Shown here one piece after another: positions 24,421 through 32,841 of a DNA stretch of 64,000 nt; within the stretch, counting starts at the first letter, position 1, and every line of letters starts with the position of its first letter. The DNA is from Natronolimnobius baerhuensis (GTDB lineage: Archaea; Halobacteriota; Halobacteria; Halobacteriales; Natrialbaceae), in assembly GCF_002177135.1 (NCBI RefSeq), contig NZ_MWPH01000002.1:496001-560000 (forward strand), written 5' to 3'. Below the pieces are notes generated by a model. The model was not told where the DNA came from. It was given only the letters and a program-made list of their open reading frames with translations, and did no database searches. A program made the position numbers and the translations under genes.

Positions 24421-25671
24421 TTACAAGAAGTCCGAGAGTTGCAGTTCTTCTCGAGCGAAGCGTTTGAGAAGCGGCAGGTCGTCGGCGTGTAGCAGTTTGG
24501 TGATTGCAAACGGGTTTCCTTTGTTCGCCTTCGCCAGCGTATCGTCGTCGAGTCGCTGGAGGTCTGCCATGAACTGGTCGTAGCGCTCGTCCGAGGCGAG
24601 ATAGAGCAGTTTCGTCATCAGGAGTCGCGCACGCATGTTCGGTGCAACGTCGCGATGCCAGAGTGTCTCGTAGACTTCGAGATTTTCAGCGGTCGGCTCG
24701 AGGTTGCCGTGTTTGAGACAGCTGTCGACCGTTGCGGCGGCCGCGCGGCCGGATTTCATACACTTGTGAATGCCTTCACCCCAGAGCGGGTCGACCGTCG
24801 GCACGGTGTCGCCAATCGCCATGAACCGGTCGGTGTGCATCTGGCCGGGCATCTGGATGTGTGCCGAGCCGCGGTGCATCTTCCCCTCGAGTCGGCTCGC
24901 GTTCTGCAGGCGCGGATCGGTATCGAGCCAGTGCTCGAGGTAGTCGTCGACGGTGAAGTCGTCCTTGCCGTACCGGTGGTACTTCTCGTTACGGATGTAA
25001 CAGAGGCCGACCTTGGCGGTGTCTTCGCCAGTGTGGAAGATCCACGAGTAGCCGCCGGGTGCGAGTTCGTGGTCGAGACGCAGCATCATCGCGTCGTGGA
25101 GATCAGCAAAGCCGGGGCGGTCGATGTCGATGCCCTCGAACTCGTACTCGATCCCAATTGCGTGATTCTCGTGCGAGAGGTCGCTGACGCCGAGTTTCTT
25201 CGCGAGCGGTGCGGACGGCCCCGTCGCGTCGATGATAATCTCGCCGTAGACTTCCTCGTCGCCGTTGACCGTGACGCCGACGATTTCGCCGTTCTCCATG
25301 ATCGGCGCGGTGACGCGCGAATCGAAGCGATACTCCGCGCCGTCGTCACGGCTATCCTTTACGAGGTAGCGCTTGAAGTCCGCGAACTCGAGGACTGCGC
25401 CGGTCTGGTTCTGGACGTAATGGTCGTGTGGCGACTCGAGGACGACCTTGTCGGTGTACTGCATGACGACATCGTCGGGGATGCCGAAGGCAGCCATCAT
25501 CGACGGGAAGGTTCCGGCGGTCGATTTGTTACTCTGGCGCGGGAACTCGTCTTCCACTTCAGTCTCCAAGACGACGACGTCGTAGTCCCTTGCTGCGAGG
25601 TCGCGAGCACACTGGGCTCCGGCGGGACCGGCACCGGCAATCACCACGTCGTAGCGATTATTCATGTCCAT
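24421..25671 (-). CDS. Geranylgeranyl reductase family flavoprotein
   Basis: A 416-residue FAD-dependent reductase. YDVVIAGAGPAGAQCARDLA near the N-terminus is the dinucleotide motif, and MAIGDTVPTVDPLWGEGIHKCMKSGR is the second FAD motif (GD plus P-x-GEGI). This matches archaeal geranylgeranyl reductases, which saturate the isoprenoid side chains of archaeal membrane lipids or of quinones. Which substrate this paralogue uses is not clear. The start at 25671 (MDMNNRYDVV) was chosen over an upstream in-frame ATG (25791), whose 40 extra residues lie before the FAD strand. A Met two codons downstream is nearly as good. Confidence 0.83.
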   Translation of the reverse strand: MDMNNRYDVVIAGAGPAGAQCARDLAARDYDVVVLETEVEDEFPRQSNKSTAGTFPSMMAAFGIPDDVVMQYTDKVVLESPHDHYVQNQTGAVLEFADFKRYLVKDSRDDGAEYRFDSRVTAPIMENGEIVGVTVNGDEEVYGEIIIDATGPSAPLAKKLGVSDLSHENHAIGIEYEFEGIDIDRPGFADLHDAMMLRLDHELAPGGYSWIFHTGEDTAKVGLCYIRNEKYHRYGKDDFTVDDYLEHWLDTDPRLQNASRLEGKMHRGSAHIQMPGQMHTDRFMAIGDTVPTVDPLWGEGIHKCMKSGRAAAATVDSCLKHGNLEPTAENLEVYETLWHRDVAPNMRARLLMTKLLYLASDERYDQFMADLQRLDDDTLAKANKGNPFAITKLLHADDLPLLKRFAREELQLSDFL

Positions 25672-25891
25672 GCGATTCTCTCGGATCCTAATGAGTTTAT
25701 TCAGTCGTATCGCAACCTCTGATTTCTTATATGTCCTTTCTCGAGCGGTCGGAATGCGACACACTGGGTCCACGTACACATCGTATTTCACACTGTATAT
25801 CCCCAGATACGTCGTGCTTGGGGGTCTGTCGCCGCTTCGGTGTGTCTATGTTGGTGACAGCCATCTTCGCCGACCGGAACGCTCTTACCTG

Positions 25892-25909
25892 ACTGACTGG
25901 TTAGTTAGT
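25892..25909. promoter_or_regulatory. TetR-type operator-like inverted repeat upstream of MATE gene
   Basis: ACTGACTGGTTAGTTAGT contains half-sites ACTnACT and AGTnAGT in inverted order around a 4-base centre. Inverted repeats of this form are common operators of TetR/AcrR repressors. It lies 57 bases before the MATE start, in the shared divergent region with the geranylgeranyl reductase. No TetR gene adjoins it. Confidence 0.4.
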
Positions 25910-25965
25910 TCAGTGACGACGCGAGACGGACCGGAACTGCGAGGGATGCGACGGAGGGTGCAAGT

Positions 25966-27414
25966 ATGACAATCCGCGACCATCTCGAGCGGACGTTTTT
26001 GGCGCGCGAGGAGGTTGATCTGACTGACGGCGGGATCGTCAAGCCGCTGCTCTATCTGTCGATTCCACTCATCATCACGAACGTTCTGCAGACGGCGTAC
26101 AACGTCGCGGATACGTTCTGGTTGGGTCGCTACGGAACCGTCGAGGTCGCAGCGATTAGCTTTGCGTTCCCAATCATTTTCCTGTTGATCTCGTTCGCAA
26201 TCGGCTTTTCTGTCGCGGGGAGTGTACTCGTTGCCCAGTATATCGGTGCAGACCGAGAGAGTGATGCGGAGTATGCGGCCTCCCAGACTGTCGCGTTCTC
26301 GATCCTCAGTTCGCTTATTCTCGGCGGCCTGGGCTATTTCGTCGTCGAGGACGTGCTCATGCTTTTCGACGCCGAACCGGCAGTGGTCGCGGCCGCGACG
26401 AGTTATATGCAGATCTACGCGGTCGGGCTGGTCTTCGTCTTCGGCTTTCTGATGTTCACCGCGCTCATGCGCGGGTACGGCGACACCGTGACGCCAATGC
26501 TGGTCATGTTCGTCTCGGTCGTCATCAACATCGTCCTCGATCCGCTGCTCATCTTCGGTGTCGGGCCGTTCCCCGAACTGGGCATCGCCGGGGCCGCCTA
26601 CGCGACCATCTTCGCGCGCGGCGTGACGCTCGCAATCGGCCTCTGGCTCATGTTCCGGGGCTACCGCGGCGTCCGCATCCGACTCGAGGAGATGATTCCC
26701 AACCCCAGCTACGGGGTCAAACTCATCCGAATTGGGCTGCCAGCGTCGTTCGAGGGAGCCAGTCGCGCACTCTCGATTTCGCTGTTGCTCTTTGTTGTCG
26801 CACTGTTCGCGACACCAGTCGTCGCGGCCTACGGAATCGGCACGCGCATCCTCTCGGTGATCGTCCTGCCGGCGATGGCGCTTTCGCAGGGCGTCGAGAC
26901 GATGACCGGACAGAATGTCGGCGCTGGCAAGCCGGATCGAGCAGCGAAAGCGAATCACATCACCGCGGCAGTGATTTTCGTCAGTCTGACCGTCGTTGGA
27001 CTGCTCTCGACGCTGTTTGCCGAGCCACTCGTCGCGCTCTTTACGAACGATCCAGACGTCGTCGACGCCGGGGCGACCTTCCTCTACTACGTTGCACCGA
27101 CATTCGGCCTCTTTGGCGCGATGTACACCTACATCGGCGGCTTCCGCGGCGCAGGGATGACGGGAACGGCCGCCGGCTTCGTCTTGCTTGCGTTCATGGT
27201 CGTCCAGATCCCCGTCGCGTGGGTCGCCTCGAGCGCGTTCGGGCCGCCAGGTATCTGGGCGTCGTTTGCGATTGCGCATCTCGTCGGCGCACTGGGGACT
27301 GCCCTCTGGTTCCGCCGTGGAACGTGGCGCGCGAACGACATCACCGGCGGTGGGGGCGGTTCCGGAGCCGACTCGGACTCACCGCTCGACGCTGGCGCGC
27401 CGAGTGACGACTGA
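25966..27414 (+). CDS. MATE family efflux transporter
   Basis: A 482-residue protein with twelve hydrophobic segments in two equivalent halves, as expected for MATE carriers. The first block reads IVKPLLYLSIPLIITNVLQTAYNVADTFWLGR and the second half begins LIRIGLPASFEGASRALS. The family exports cationic drugs and metabolites in exchange for Na+ or H+. The substrate is unknown. The C-terminus is a short Gly/Ser/Asp-rich tail. The gene is divergent from the geranylgeranyl reductase and has a TetR-like operator 57 bases upstream, which fits inducible efflux. Confidence 0.9.
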   Translation: MTIRDHLERTFLAREEVDLTDGGIVKPLLYLSIPLIITNVLQTAYNVADTFWLGRYGTVEVAAISFAFPIIFLLISFAIGFSVAGSVLVAQYIGADRESDAEYAASQTVAFSILSSLILGGLGYFVVEDVLMLFDAEPAVVAAATSYMQIYAVGLVFVFGFLMFTALMRGYGDTVTPMLVMFVSVVINIVLDPLLIFGVGPFPELGIAGAAYATIFARGVTLAIGLWLMFRGYRGVRIRLEEMIPNPSYGVKLIRIGLPASFEGASRALSISLLLFVVALFATPVVAAYGIGTRILSVIVLPAMALSQGVETMTGQNVGAGKPDRAAKANHITAAVIFVSLTVVGLLSTLFAEPLVALFTNDPDVVDAGATFLYYVAPTFGLFGAMYTYIGGFRGAGMTGTAAGFVLLAFMVVQIPVAWVASSAFGPPGIWASFAIAHLVGALGTALWFRRGTWRANDITGGGGGSGADSDSPLDAGAPSDD

Positions 27415-27504
27415 TTAACTGTCGCGCGTCGATCCTGCTCGAGTCTGCGACCCCAACTCGCCGGCAGTGAAAAGAGCGAAGGGGGAGTCCCCGTACAACC
27501 GGGT

Positions 27505-28410
27505 ATGGACACGACACGTATTCTGCAGATCGACGCCTTCACTGACGAGCCACTGGCGGGCAACCCCGCCGGCCTCGTTCCGGACGCGGACGGACTCACA
27601 GCCGACCAGATGCAAGCAATCGCCGCCGAGATGGCCGTCAGCGAGACTGCGTTCGTCTCCGCGAGCGACGACCCGAACGCAGACCGGCGCATTCGCTACT
27701 TTACGCCCACACAGGAAGTCGACCTCTGTGGCCACGCCACCATCGCCACCTTCGCGCACCTCCACGACGAGGGCGTAGAGCCGGGCACGACGGCCCTCGA
27801 GACGAACGTCGGCGTCCTCGAGATCGAACTCGAGGCGGATGGAACGGTCTGGATGACACAGGACGCGCCACAGATCCGCGCGGTCGACCTTGAGTACGGC
27901 CGCGTTGCGGACGCGCTGGGCGTCGAACAGGCGGCACTCGAGGGCGCGAGTGACGATATTCCGCTTGCGATGGCGTCGACGGGTGTGCCGTATCTGGTCG
28001 TCCCAATTACGTATCTCTCGGATCTCGGCAGTGCGGAGCCGGATATGGCCGCAATCGAGGCACTGACCGACGAACTCGGCGCGCTCGGGGTCTACCTGTT
28101 CACGTTCGATGCGCTCGAGCGCGAGTCGACGCTGCACGGGCGGCTATTCGCCCCCGGCGCAGGCATTCCGGAAGACCCCGTGACGGGCACCGCAAGCGGC
28201 GCTGTCTCGGCATATCTCGATCACTTCGGTGCCTTCGATGACGATTTTCCCGAGGAGGTACGCCTCGAGCAAGGCCACTACGTCGACCGGCCGGGCATCG
28301 TCCGCGTCCGCCTCGAGGGCGACGTTCGCGTTGGCGGACGGGGTGTGACCGTCCTCGATGGCTCGCTCGCCGTCCCCGCGGAGACAGACGACGAAATTCT
28401 CGAGGCCTAA
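27505..28410 (+). CDS. PhzF family isomerase/epimerase-like protein
   Basis: A 301-residue member of the PhzF/diaminopimelate-epimerase fold. The catalytic Glu is Glu47 (AVSETAFV), DLCGHAT lies at 73-79, and a second-half signature GIPEDPVTGTASGAVSAYL lies near residue 220. PhzF itself isomerises trans-2,3-dihydro-3-hydroxyanthranilate in phenazine synthesis, but most archaeal members are not linked to phenazines and have unknown substrates. No other phz-like gene is present. It follows the MATE gene by 90 bases on the same strand and may be co-transcribed or independent. Confidence 0.85.
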   Translation: MDTTRILQIDAFTDEPLAGNPAGLVPDADGLTADQMQAIAAEMAVSETAFVSASDDPNADRRIRYFTPTQEVDLCGHATIATFAHLHDEGVEPGTTALETNVGVLEIELEADGTVWMTQDAPQIRAVDLEYGRVADALGVEQAALEGASDDIPLAMASTGVPYLVVPITYLSDLGSAEPDMAAIEALTDELGALGVYLFTFDALERESTLHGRLFAPGAGIPEDPVTGTASGAVSAYLDHFGAFDDDFPEEVRLEQGHYVDRPGIVRVRLEGDVRVGGRGVTVLDGSLAVPAETDDEILEA

Positions 28411-28640
28411 CTGACGAACTTCCAACAGGCCACGCGTTCAAACCTCTCGAGGAACGAACAATTCAGCAATCAGTCAGTACTGGTGATTCTCGCCACGCGT
28501 GTCCGAGCAGTTGTCGGTCGCAAGGCCACAAGCGGCGAAATCTGGCACCAGACCCCGATTTCGCCTCGCTAACTCACTATTCTCTTTCAGGAACTAATCC
28601 GATTTCGAGTTGTAGTCAGGCACAAACGTTCGCAACATTC

Positions 28641-28646
28641 TTTATT
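28641..28646 (+). promoter_or_regulatory. TATA-like box of ppsA
   Basis: TTTATT lies 26 bases before the ATG at 28672. This supports that ATG rather than a GTG at 28654 as the real start of a leaderless message. Confidence 0.5.
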
Positions 28647-28671
28647 CGCTCCAGTGACCACCCAGATACAG

Positions 28672-31020
28672 ATGGCTGTACTCTGGCTGGACGAGATCAG
28701 TGCCGGCGACATCGAGCGGGTCGGCGGCAAAGGTGCCTCTCTGGGGGAACTGACGGGTGCGGGATTGCCCGTCCCACCCGGCTTCGTTGTCACTGCCGGG
28801 ACCTACCGCTCATTCATCGAGGAGGCGGAAATCGACGAGGAACTCTTCGAGGCCGTCGACGTTGACGCCGACGACTCGAGCGCGCTCGCGAACGCGGCCG
28901 ACCGCGCACAGGAACTCATCATCGAGACGCCGTTTCCCGACGACCTGCGCGAGGAGATCGTCGCCTCCTATCGCGAAATCGGCGGCGATGAGGAGGCGTT
29001 CGTCGCCGTCCGCTCGTCGGCAACTGCAGAGGACCTGCCCGATGCCTCCTTTGCCGGCCAGCAAGAGACGTTCTTAAACATCACCGAAGACGCCCTGCTC
29101 GACCGCGTCCGCGAGTGCTGGGCGTCCCTGTTTACCCAGCGAGCGATCTACTACCGCCAGGAACAGGGCTTTGACCACTCGAGTGTGAACATCGCGGTCG
29201 TCGTCCAGCAGATGGTCGATGCCGAGAAATCCGGCGTTATGTTCACCAGTCACCCCTCGACGGGTGATCCGACGATGATTATCGAGGCCGCCTGGGGGCT
29301 TGGCGAAGCGGTCGTCTCCGGGGCAGTGTCGCCGGACAACTACGTCGTCTCGCGTAGTGACCGTTCAATCGATGTCACCGTCGCCGAAAAGAAGGTGATG
29401 CACATCAAAGACGAGGAGACGGGAGAGACCGTCGAACGGCCGGTGTCGGACGAGCGCCAGACCGAACGCGTCGTCAGCGACGGCGAAATCGAGGCGCTGG
29501 TCGACCTCGGCGAACGCGTCGAAGACCATTACGACACCCCACAGGACGTCGAATGGGCAATCGTCGACGGCGACATCTACATGCTCCAGTCGCGCCCGAT
29601 TACGACAATCGATGACGGCGCACGCAGCGAGGCGGCAACGCCAGTCGAGGACGCCGTTGCGACCACTGAAGGCGTCACCGACGGCAGCGGCACGCAGACC
29701 GCTGGCGCCGGGAGTGATGCAGCAGGCACACCCAGTGACGACACTGGCGAGGTCATTATCGACGGCCTTGGCTCGAGTCCGGGCACCGTCAGCGGCCCCG
29801 CGAAAATCGTCACCAAACTCGACGATCTGGCGAAAGTCGCGGAGGGCGATATCATCGTCACCGAGATGACCATGCCTGATATGGTGCCAGCGATGAAACG
29901 CGCCTCGGGGATCATCACTGACGAGGGCGGCATGACCAGCCACGCCGCCATCGTCTCTCGGGAACTCGGCGTCCCCGCCGTCGTGGGCACGACCAACGCG
30001 ACGACTGTCCTGCAGGATGGGCAGGTCGTCACCATAGATGGCGACAAGGGCACCGTCCTCGAGGGCGAGACAGTCGAACCCGACGAGGAAGCCGAACCAG
30101 TCGAGGAGGTCCGTCCAAAGTCGCCGGTCAAGCCGATGACCGCGACGGAGGTCAAGGTCAACGTCTCGATTCCCGAAGCCGCCGAACGCGCGGCTGCAAC
30201 GGGTGCTGACGGCGTTGGTCTCCTACGGACCGAGCACATGATCCTCTCGCTGAACCAGACGCCCGAGAAGTTCATCGAGGAAAACGGCACCGACGAGTAC
30301 ACGAAGCAACTCGTCCAGGGCATTCGTAGCGTCGCAGATGAGTTCTACCCGCGGCCCGTCCGCGTGCGCACGCTCGACGCCCCGACCGACGAGTTCCGCC
30401 AACTCGAGGGCGGCGAGGACGAACCGGTCGAGCACAATCCGATGCTTGGCTATCGGGGCATTCGACGCTCGCTTGATCGCACCGACGTCTTCGCGCACGA
30501 ACTCGAGGCGTTTCGCCGCCTGTACGAGATGGGCTACGACAACGTCGAGATCATGTTGCCACTGGTCAACGACGCCGAAGACGTCTACCAGGCAACGAAA
30601 TGCATGCGCGAGGCCGGCATCGACCCGGACAAGCGCAAGTGGGGCGTGATGATCGAGACGCCAGCATCCGCCCTCGCCGTCGAGGAGTTAGCCGAGGCCG
30701 GCATCGACTTCGCCTCCTTCGGCACGAACGATCTCACGCAGTACACGCTTGCTGTCGACCGAAACAACGAGCACGTCGCAGACCGCTTCGACGAACTGCA
30801 CCCTGCTGTCCTTCGCCTGATCGGGGACGTGATCGCCACCTGCCGCGAACACGATGTCGATACGAGCATCTGCGGGCAAGCCGGTTCCAAGCCGGAGATG
30901 GTCCAGTATCTCGTCAACGAAGGTATTAGCTCCATCTCGGCAAACATCGACGCCGTCCGCGACGTCCAACACGAAGTCAAGCGCGTCGAACAGAAGTTGT
31001 TGCTCGAGTCGGTTCGCTAG
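28672..31020 (+). CDS. ppsA: Phosphoenolpyruvate synthase
   Basis: A 782-residue enzyme making PEP from pyruvate, ATP and water (AMP and phosphate released). The N-terminal ATP-grasp domain carries VGGKGASLGEL and later RSSATAEDLPDASFAGQQETFLN. A phosphohistidine domain has GGMTSHAAIVSRELGVPAVVG, whose His carries the phosphate. The C-terminal TIM barrel binds PEP/pyruvate and contains GTNDLTQYTL and CGQAGS. Between the first two domains is a Ser/Thr/Asp/Gly-rich linker at about 320-360. The start at 28672 (MAVLWLDEI) is supported by a TATA-like box. The gene stands alone. Confidence 0.93.
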   Translation: MAVLWLDEISAGDIERVGGKGASLGELTGAGLPVPPGFVVTAGTYRSFIEEAEIDEELFEAVDVDADDSSALANAADRAQELIIETPFPDDLREEIVASYREIGGDEEAFVAVRSSATAEDLPDASFAGQQETFLNITEDALLDRVRECWASLFTQRAIYYRQEQGFDHSSVNIAVVVQQMVDAEKSGVMFTSHPSTGDPTMIIEAAWGLGEAVVSGAVSPDNYVVSRSDRSIDVTVAEKKVMHIKDEETGETVERPVSDERQTERVVSDGEIEALVDLGERVEDHYDTPQDVEWAIVDGDIYMLQSRPITTIDDGARSEAATPVEDAVATTEGVTDGSGTQTAGAGSDAAGTPSDDTGEVIIDGLGSSPGTVSGPAKIVTKLDDLAKVAEGDIIVTEMTMPDMVPAMKRASGIITDEGGMTSHAAIVSRELGVPAVVGTTNATTVLQDGQVVTIDGDKGTVLEGETVEPDEEAEPVEEVRPKSPVKPMTATEVKVNVSIPEAAERAAATGADGVGLLRTEHMILSLNQTPEKFIEENGTDEYTKQLVQGIRSVADEFYPRPVRVRTLDAPTDEFRQLEGGEDEPVEHNPMLGYRGIRRSLDRTDVFAHELEAFRRLYEMGYDNVEIMLPLVNDAEDVYQATKCMREAGIDPDKRKWGVMIETPASALAVEELAEAGIDFASFGTNDLTQYTLAVDRNNEHVADRFDELHPAVLRLIGDVIATCREHDVDTSICGQAGSKPEMVQYLVNEGISSISANIDAVRDVQHEVKRVEQKLLLESVR

Positions 31021-31042
31021 ACCTCTCGAGTCGCCGGGCCGG

Positions 31043-31047
31043 TTTTT
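31043..31047 (+). terminator. T-tract after ppsA
   Basis: TTTTT lies 22 bases past the ppsA stop in GC-rich surroundings and may serve as an intrinsic archaeal terminator. Confidence 0.3.
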
Positions 31048-31176
31048 GCAGGTCCGTTTCGACACTCCCTGAGTCGCTCGTCTGGCGACTCGAGCGGGGG
31101 AGTCCGTGTGGCCAGCCTGTCTCTTTCTGCTATCAACACGCAAGCAGTGGTCTCCCAGTGAGACTGGCCAGACGAA

Positions 31177-31216
31177 GTTAGTAACTACTCCACATAGAAT
31201 AGGATTTGTTAATAAC
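31177..31216. promoter_or_regulatory. Twin GTTAnTAAC palindromes upstream of metal-binding lipoprotein
   Basis: GTTAGTAAC at 31177-31185 and GTTAATAAC at 31208-31216 are copies of one 9-base palindrome, set 31 bases apart (about three helical turns). The nearer copy is 51 bases before the ATG. ACTCCACAT is also repeated at 31187-31195 and 31251-31259. The pattern looks like a two-site operator, perhaps for a metal-responsive regulator. Confidence 0.4.
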
Positions 31217-31267
31217 TCCATCCACCAAGATAACAAAGTACTTGTTTGGAACTCCACATGAGGATGT

Positions 31268-32683
31268 ATGGACCTCTCACGACGTGCAACGCTGACAGGC
31301 GGTGGAGCACTCGCACTCGGCGCGCTCGCCGGTTGCATGAACGAACCGAGCGGAAACGGCACCGACAGCGACGGCACAGAAACCGAGGCCGAACACAGCG
31401 GCTACGCGGCCTTCTTTACGCTCTGGGATTGGGCCGAACACGTCGCCGGCGACCACATGACGTTCACGAACCCCGTCGCCACTGGCGAGATGGGCCACGG
31501 CTGGGAGCCCCCAGTGGACATCCAGCGCGACATTGCCGACACGGACGCGTTCATCTATCTGGACACCGCCGAGTTTGCGTGGGCCCAAGACATTGCCGCC
31601 GGTCTTGAGGCAGACTACGACGATATTTCCGTAATTGACGTGATGGATGGCCTCGAGTCGTCGCTGTTACCAATTGATCGAGACGCAGCGACCGACCGCA
31701 CTCCCGAGACAGACCACGAGTACGACCCCGACTCGATGACTGTCGGCGGATTCGAAGTGTACAACCGCCAGTCGGGCGAGGAAATCGCCTACTGGCATAC
31801 TGATCACTGGCACGGCGGTCTGCCCGAAGTTCCGGTCGAGGGCTACGCGGCCGTCGAAGGCGTCTTCGAAGACGACGAAGGACGCGTCCTCCCACTCGGT
31901 GATGACTCTCCGTTCGAGTTCGATGCACGCGTTCTCGAGGGAGCGGACGACGATGTCCTGGAAATCGAATCGCAGGGTGACCACATCGAGTTCCACGGCC
32001 TCGAGGCTGGCCGGACTCGAATCGCCTTCGAACTCGTCGCCGACGGCGAGGTGATCTGGGACACGAGCGAGGATAGCATGACGGCAGACGTCGTCGACGA
32101 ACTCGATGAAAGCGACGTCCCAGAGTTCTACGACCCACACGTCTGGATCGATCCCGTCCTCGCACAGGACGTTGTCGAGACGATTGCGGACGGCCTCGCT
32201 GAGATCGATCCGGACAACGCCGACGCCTACGCGGACAACGCTGCCGCCTACATCGAGCGCCTCGAGGACGTCGACCGGCAGTTCGAGGAACTCGCGGCCG
32301 AGGCCGAGCGCGACGTTGCCGTCCTTGCCGGCCACGACGCGTTCCAGTATCTCGAGCACCGGTATGACTTCGAAATCCACACACCGGTCGGTATCTCGCC
32401 CGACGCGGCCGAATCTCAGTCAGACATCGCTGAGGCCATCGACATCGTCGAGGAACACGACATCGAGACGGTCCTCTACGATCCGTTCGAGACGCCAAAC
32501 CCCGACGAGGACGTCCCGCAGATGGTCGAGGTGCTCCTCGAAAACACCGGCGCGGAAAACTACGAGCCGCTCACCCCTGCAGAGGGGACGACCGCGGAGT
32601 GGACCGAACAGGAGTGGGGGTGGGTCGAACAGATGGAAGCAATCAATATTCCGTCGCTACGGGCGGCACTCGGCGCAGAGTGA
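31268..32683 (+). CDS. Metal (Zn/Mn-type) ABC transporter substrate-binding lipoprotein with inserted domain
   Basis: A 471-residue cluster A-I solute-binding protein with a Tat lipoprotein signal: Arg5-Arg6, then LAGC with Cys23. Ligand candidates are His77 (MGHGWEPP), His291 (DPHVWIDP), a third His in AGHDAFQYLEHRY and an acidic residue in LYDPFE near the C-terminus, as in ZnuA/AdcA proteins. Between residues about 150 and 285, where relatives have a short His-rich loop, there is a beta-rich insertion that opens with YWHTDHWHGGLPEVP. No permease or ATPase gene lies nearby, so the import partners are elsewhere. A 10-bp inverted repeat follows the stop. Confidence 0.8.
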   Translation: MDLSRRATLTGGGALALGALAGCMNEPSGNGTDSDGTETEAEHSGYAAFFTLWDWAEHVAGDHMTFTNPVATGEMGHGWEPPVDIQRDIADTDAFIYLDTAEFAWAQDIAAGLEADYDDISVIDVMDGLESSLLPIDRDAATDRTPETDHEYDPDSMTVGGFEVYNRQSGEEIAYWHTDHWHGGLPEVPVEGYAAVEGVFEDDEGRVLPLGDDSPFEFDARVLEGADDDVLEIESQGDHIEFHGLEAGRTRIAFELVADGEVIWDTSEDSMTADVVDELDESDVPEFYDPHVWIDPVLAQDVVETIADGLAEIDPDNADAYADNAAAYIERLEDVDRQFEELAAEAERDVAVLAGHDAFQYLEHRYDFEIHTPVGISPDAAESQSDIAEAIDIVEEHDIETVLYDPFETPNPDEDVPQMVEVLLENTGAENYEPLTPAEGTTAEWTEQEWGWVEQMEAINIPSLRAALGAE

Positions 32684-32684
32684 G

Positions 32685-32740
32685 TGGACTGTCTACGTGG
32701 CCACCGAACAGGTGTCTCGAGATTGAGCGGAGACAGTCCA
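32685..32740. repeat. 10-bp inverted repeat after the lipoprotein gene
   Basis: TGGACTGTCT (32685-32694) and AGACAGTCCA (32731-32740) are perfect inverted copies with a 36-base loop, starting two bases after the stop codon. It may form a 3' hairpin that stabilises the message or marks a former insertion end. Confidence 0.45.
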
Positions 32741-32811
32741 TCTGAGCGGGCTCAACTTCGCTTCGATTGTCGCTGCTGTTGTCATTGCCGCAATGGCAAC
32801 CAAACGCAATG

Positions 32812-32817
32812 CATAAA
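32812..32817 (+). promoter_or_regulatory. TATA-like box of mfnA
   Basis: CATAAA lies 25 bases before the ATG at 32842 and selects this start over an in-frame ATG at 32767. Confidence 0.45.
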
Positions 32818-32841
32818 CCCAAAACCGTCTACATACGTGAT

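Noticed and set aside
28757-29077. Arg/Ser-rich overlapping frames inside ppsA and many other genes
   Set aside because: In high-GC haloarchaeal DNA the out-of-frame and antisense frames stay open by chance; basic composition marks them as not coding.
29600-29760. Low-complexity linker in PpsA checked as a possible intein
   Set aside because: It is only about 40 residues, without intein blocks or endonuclease motifs; a flexible linker explains it.
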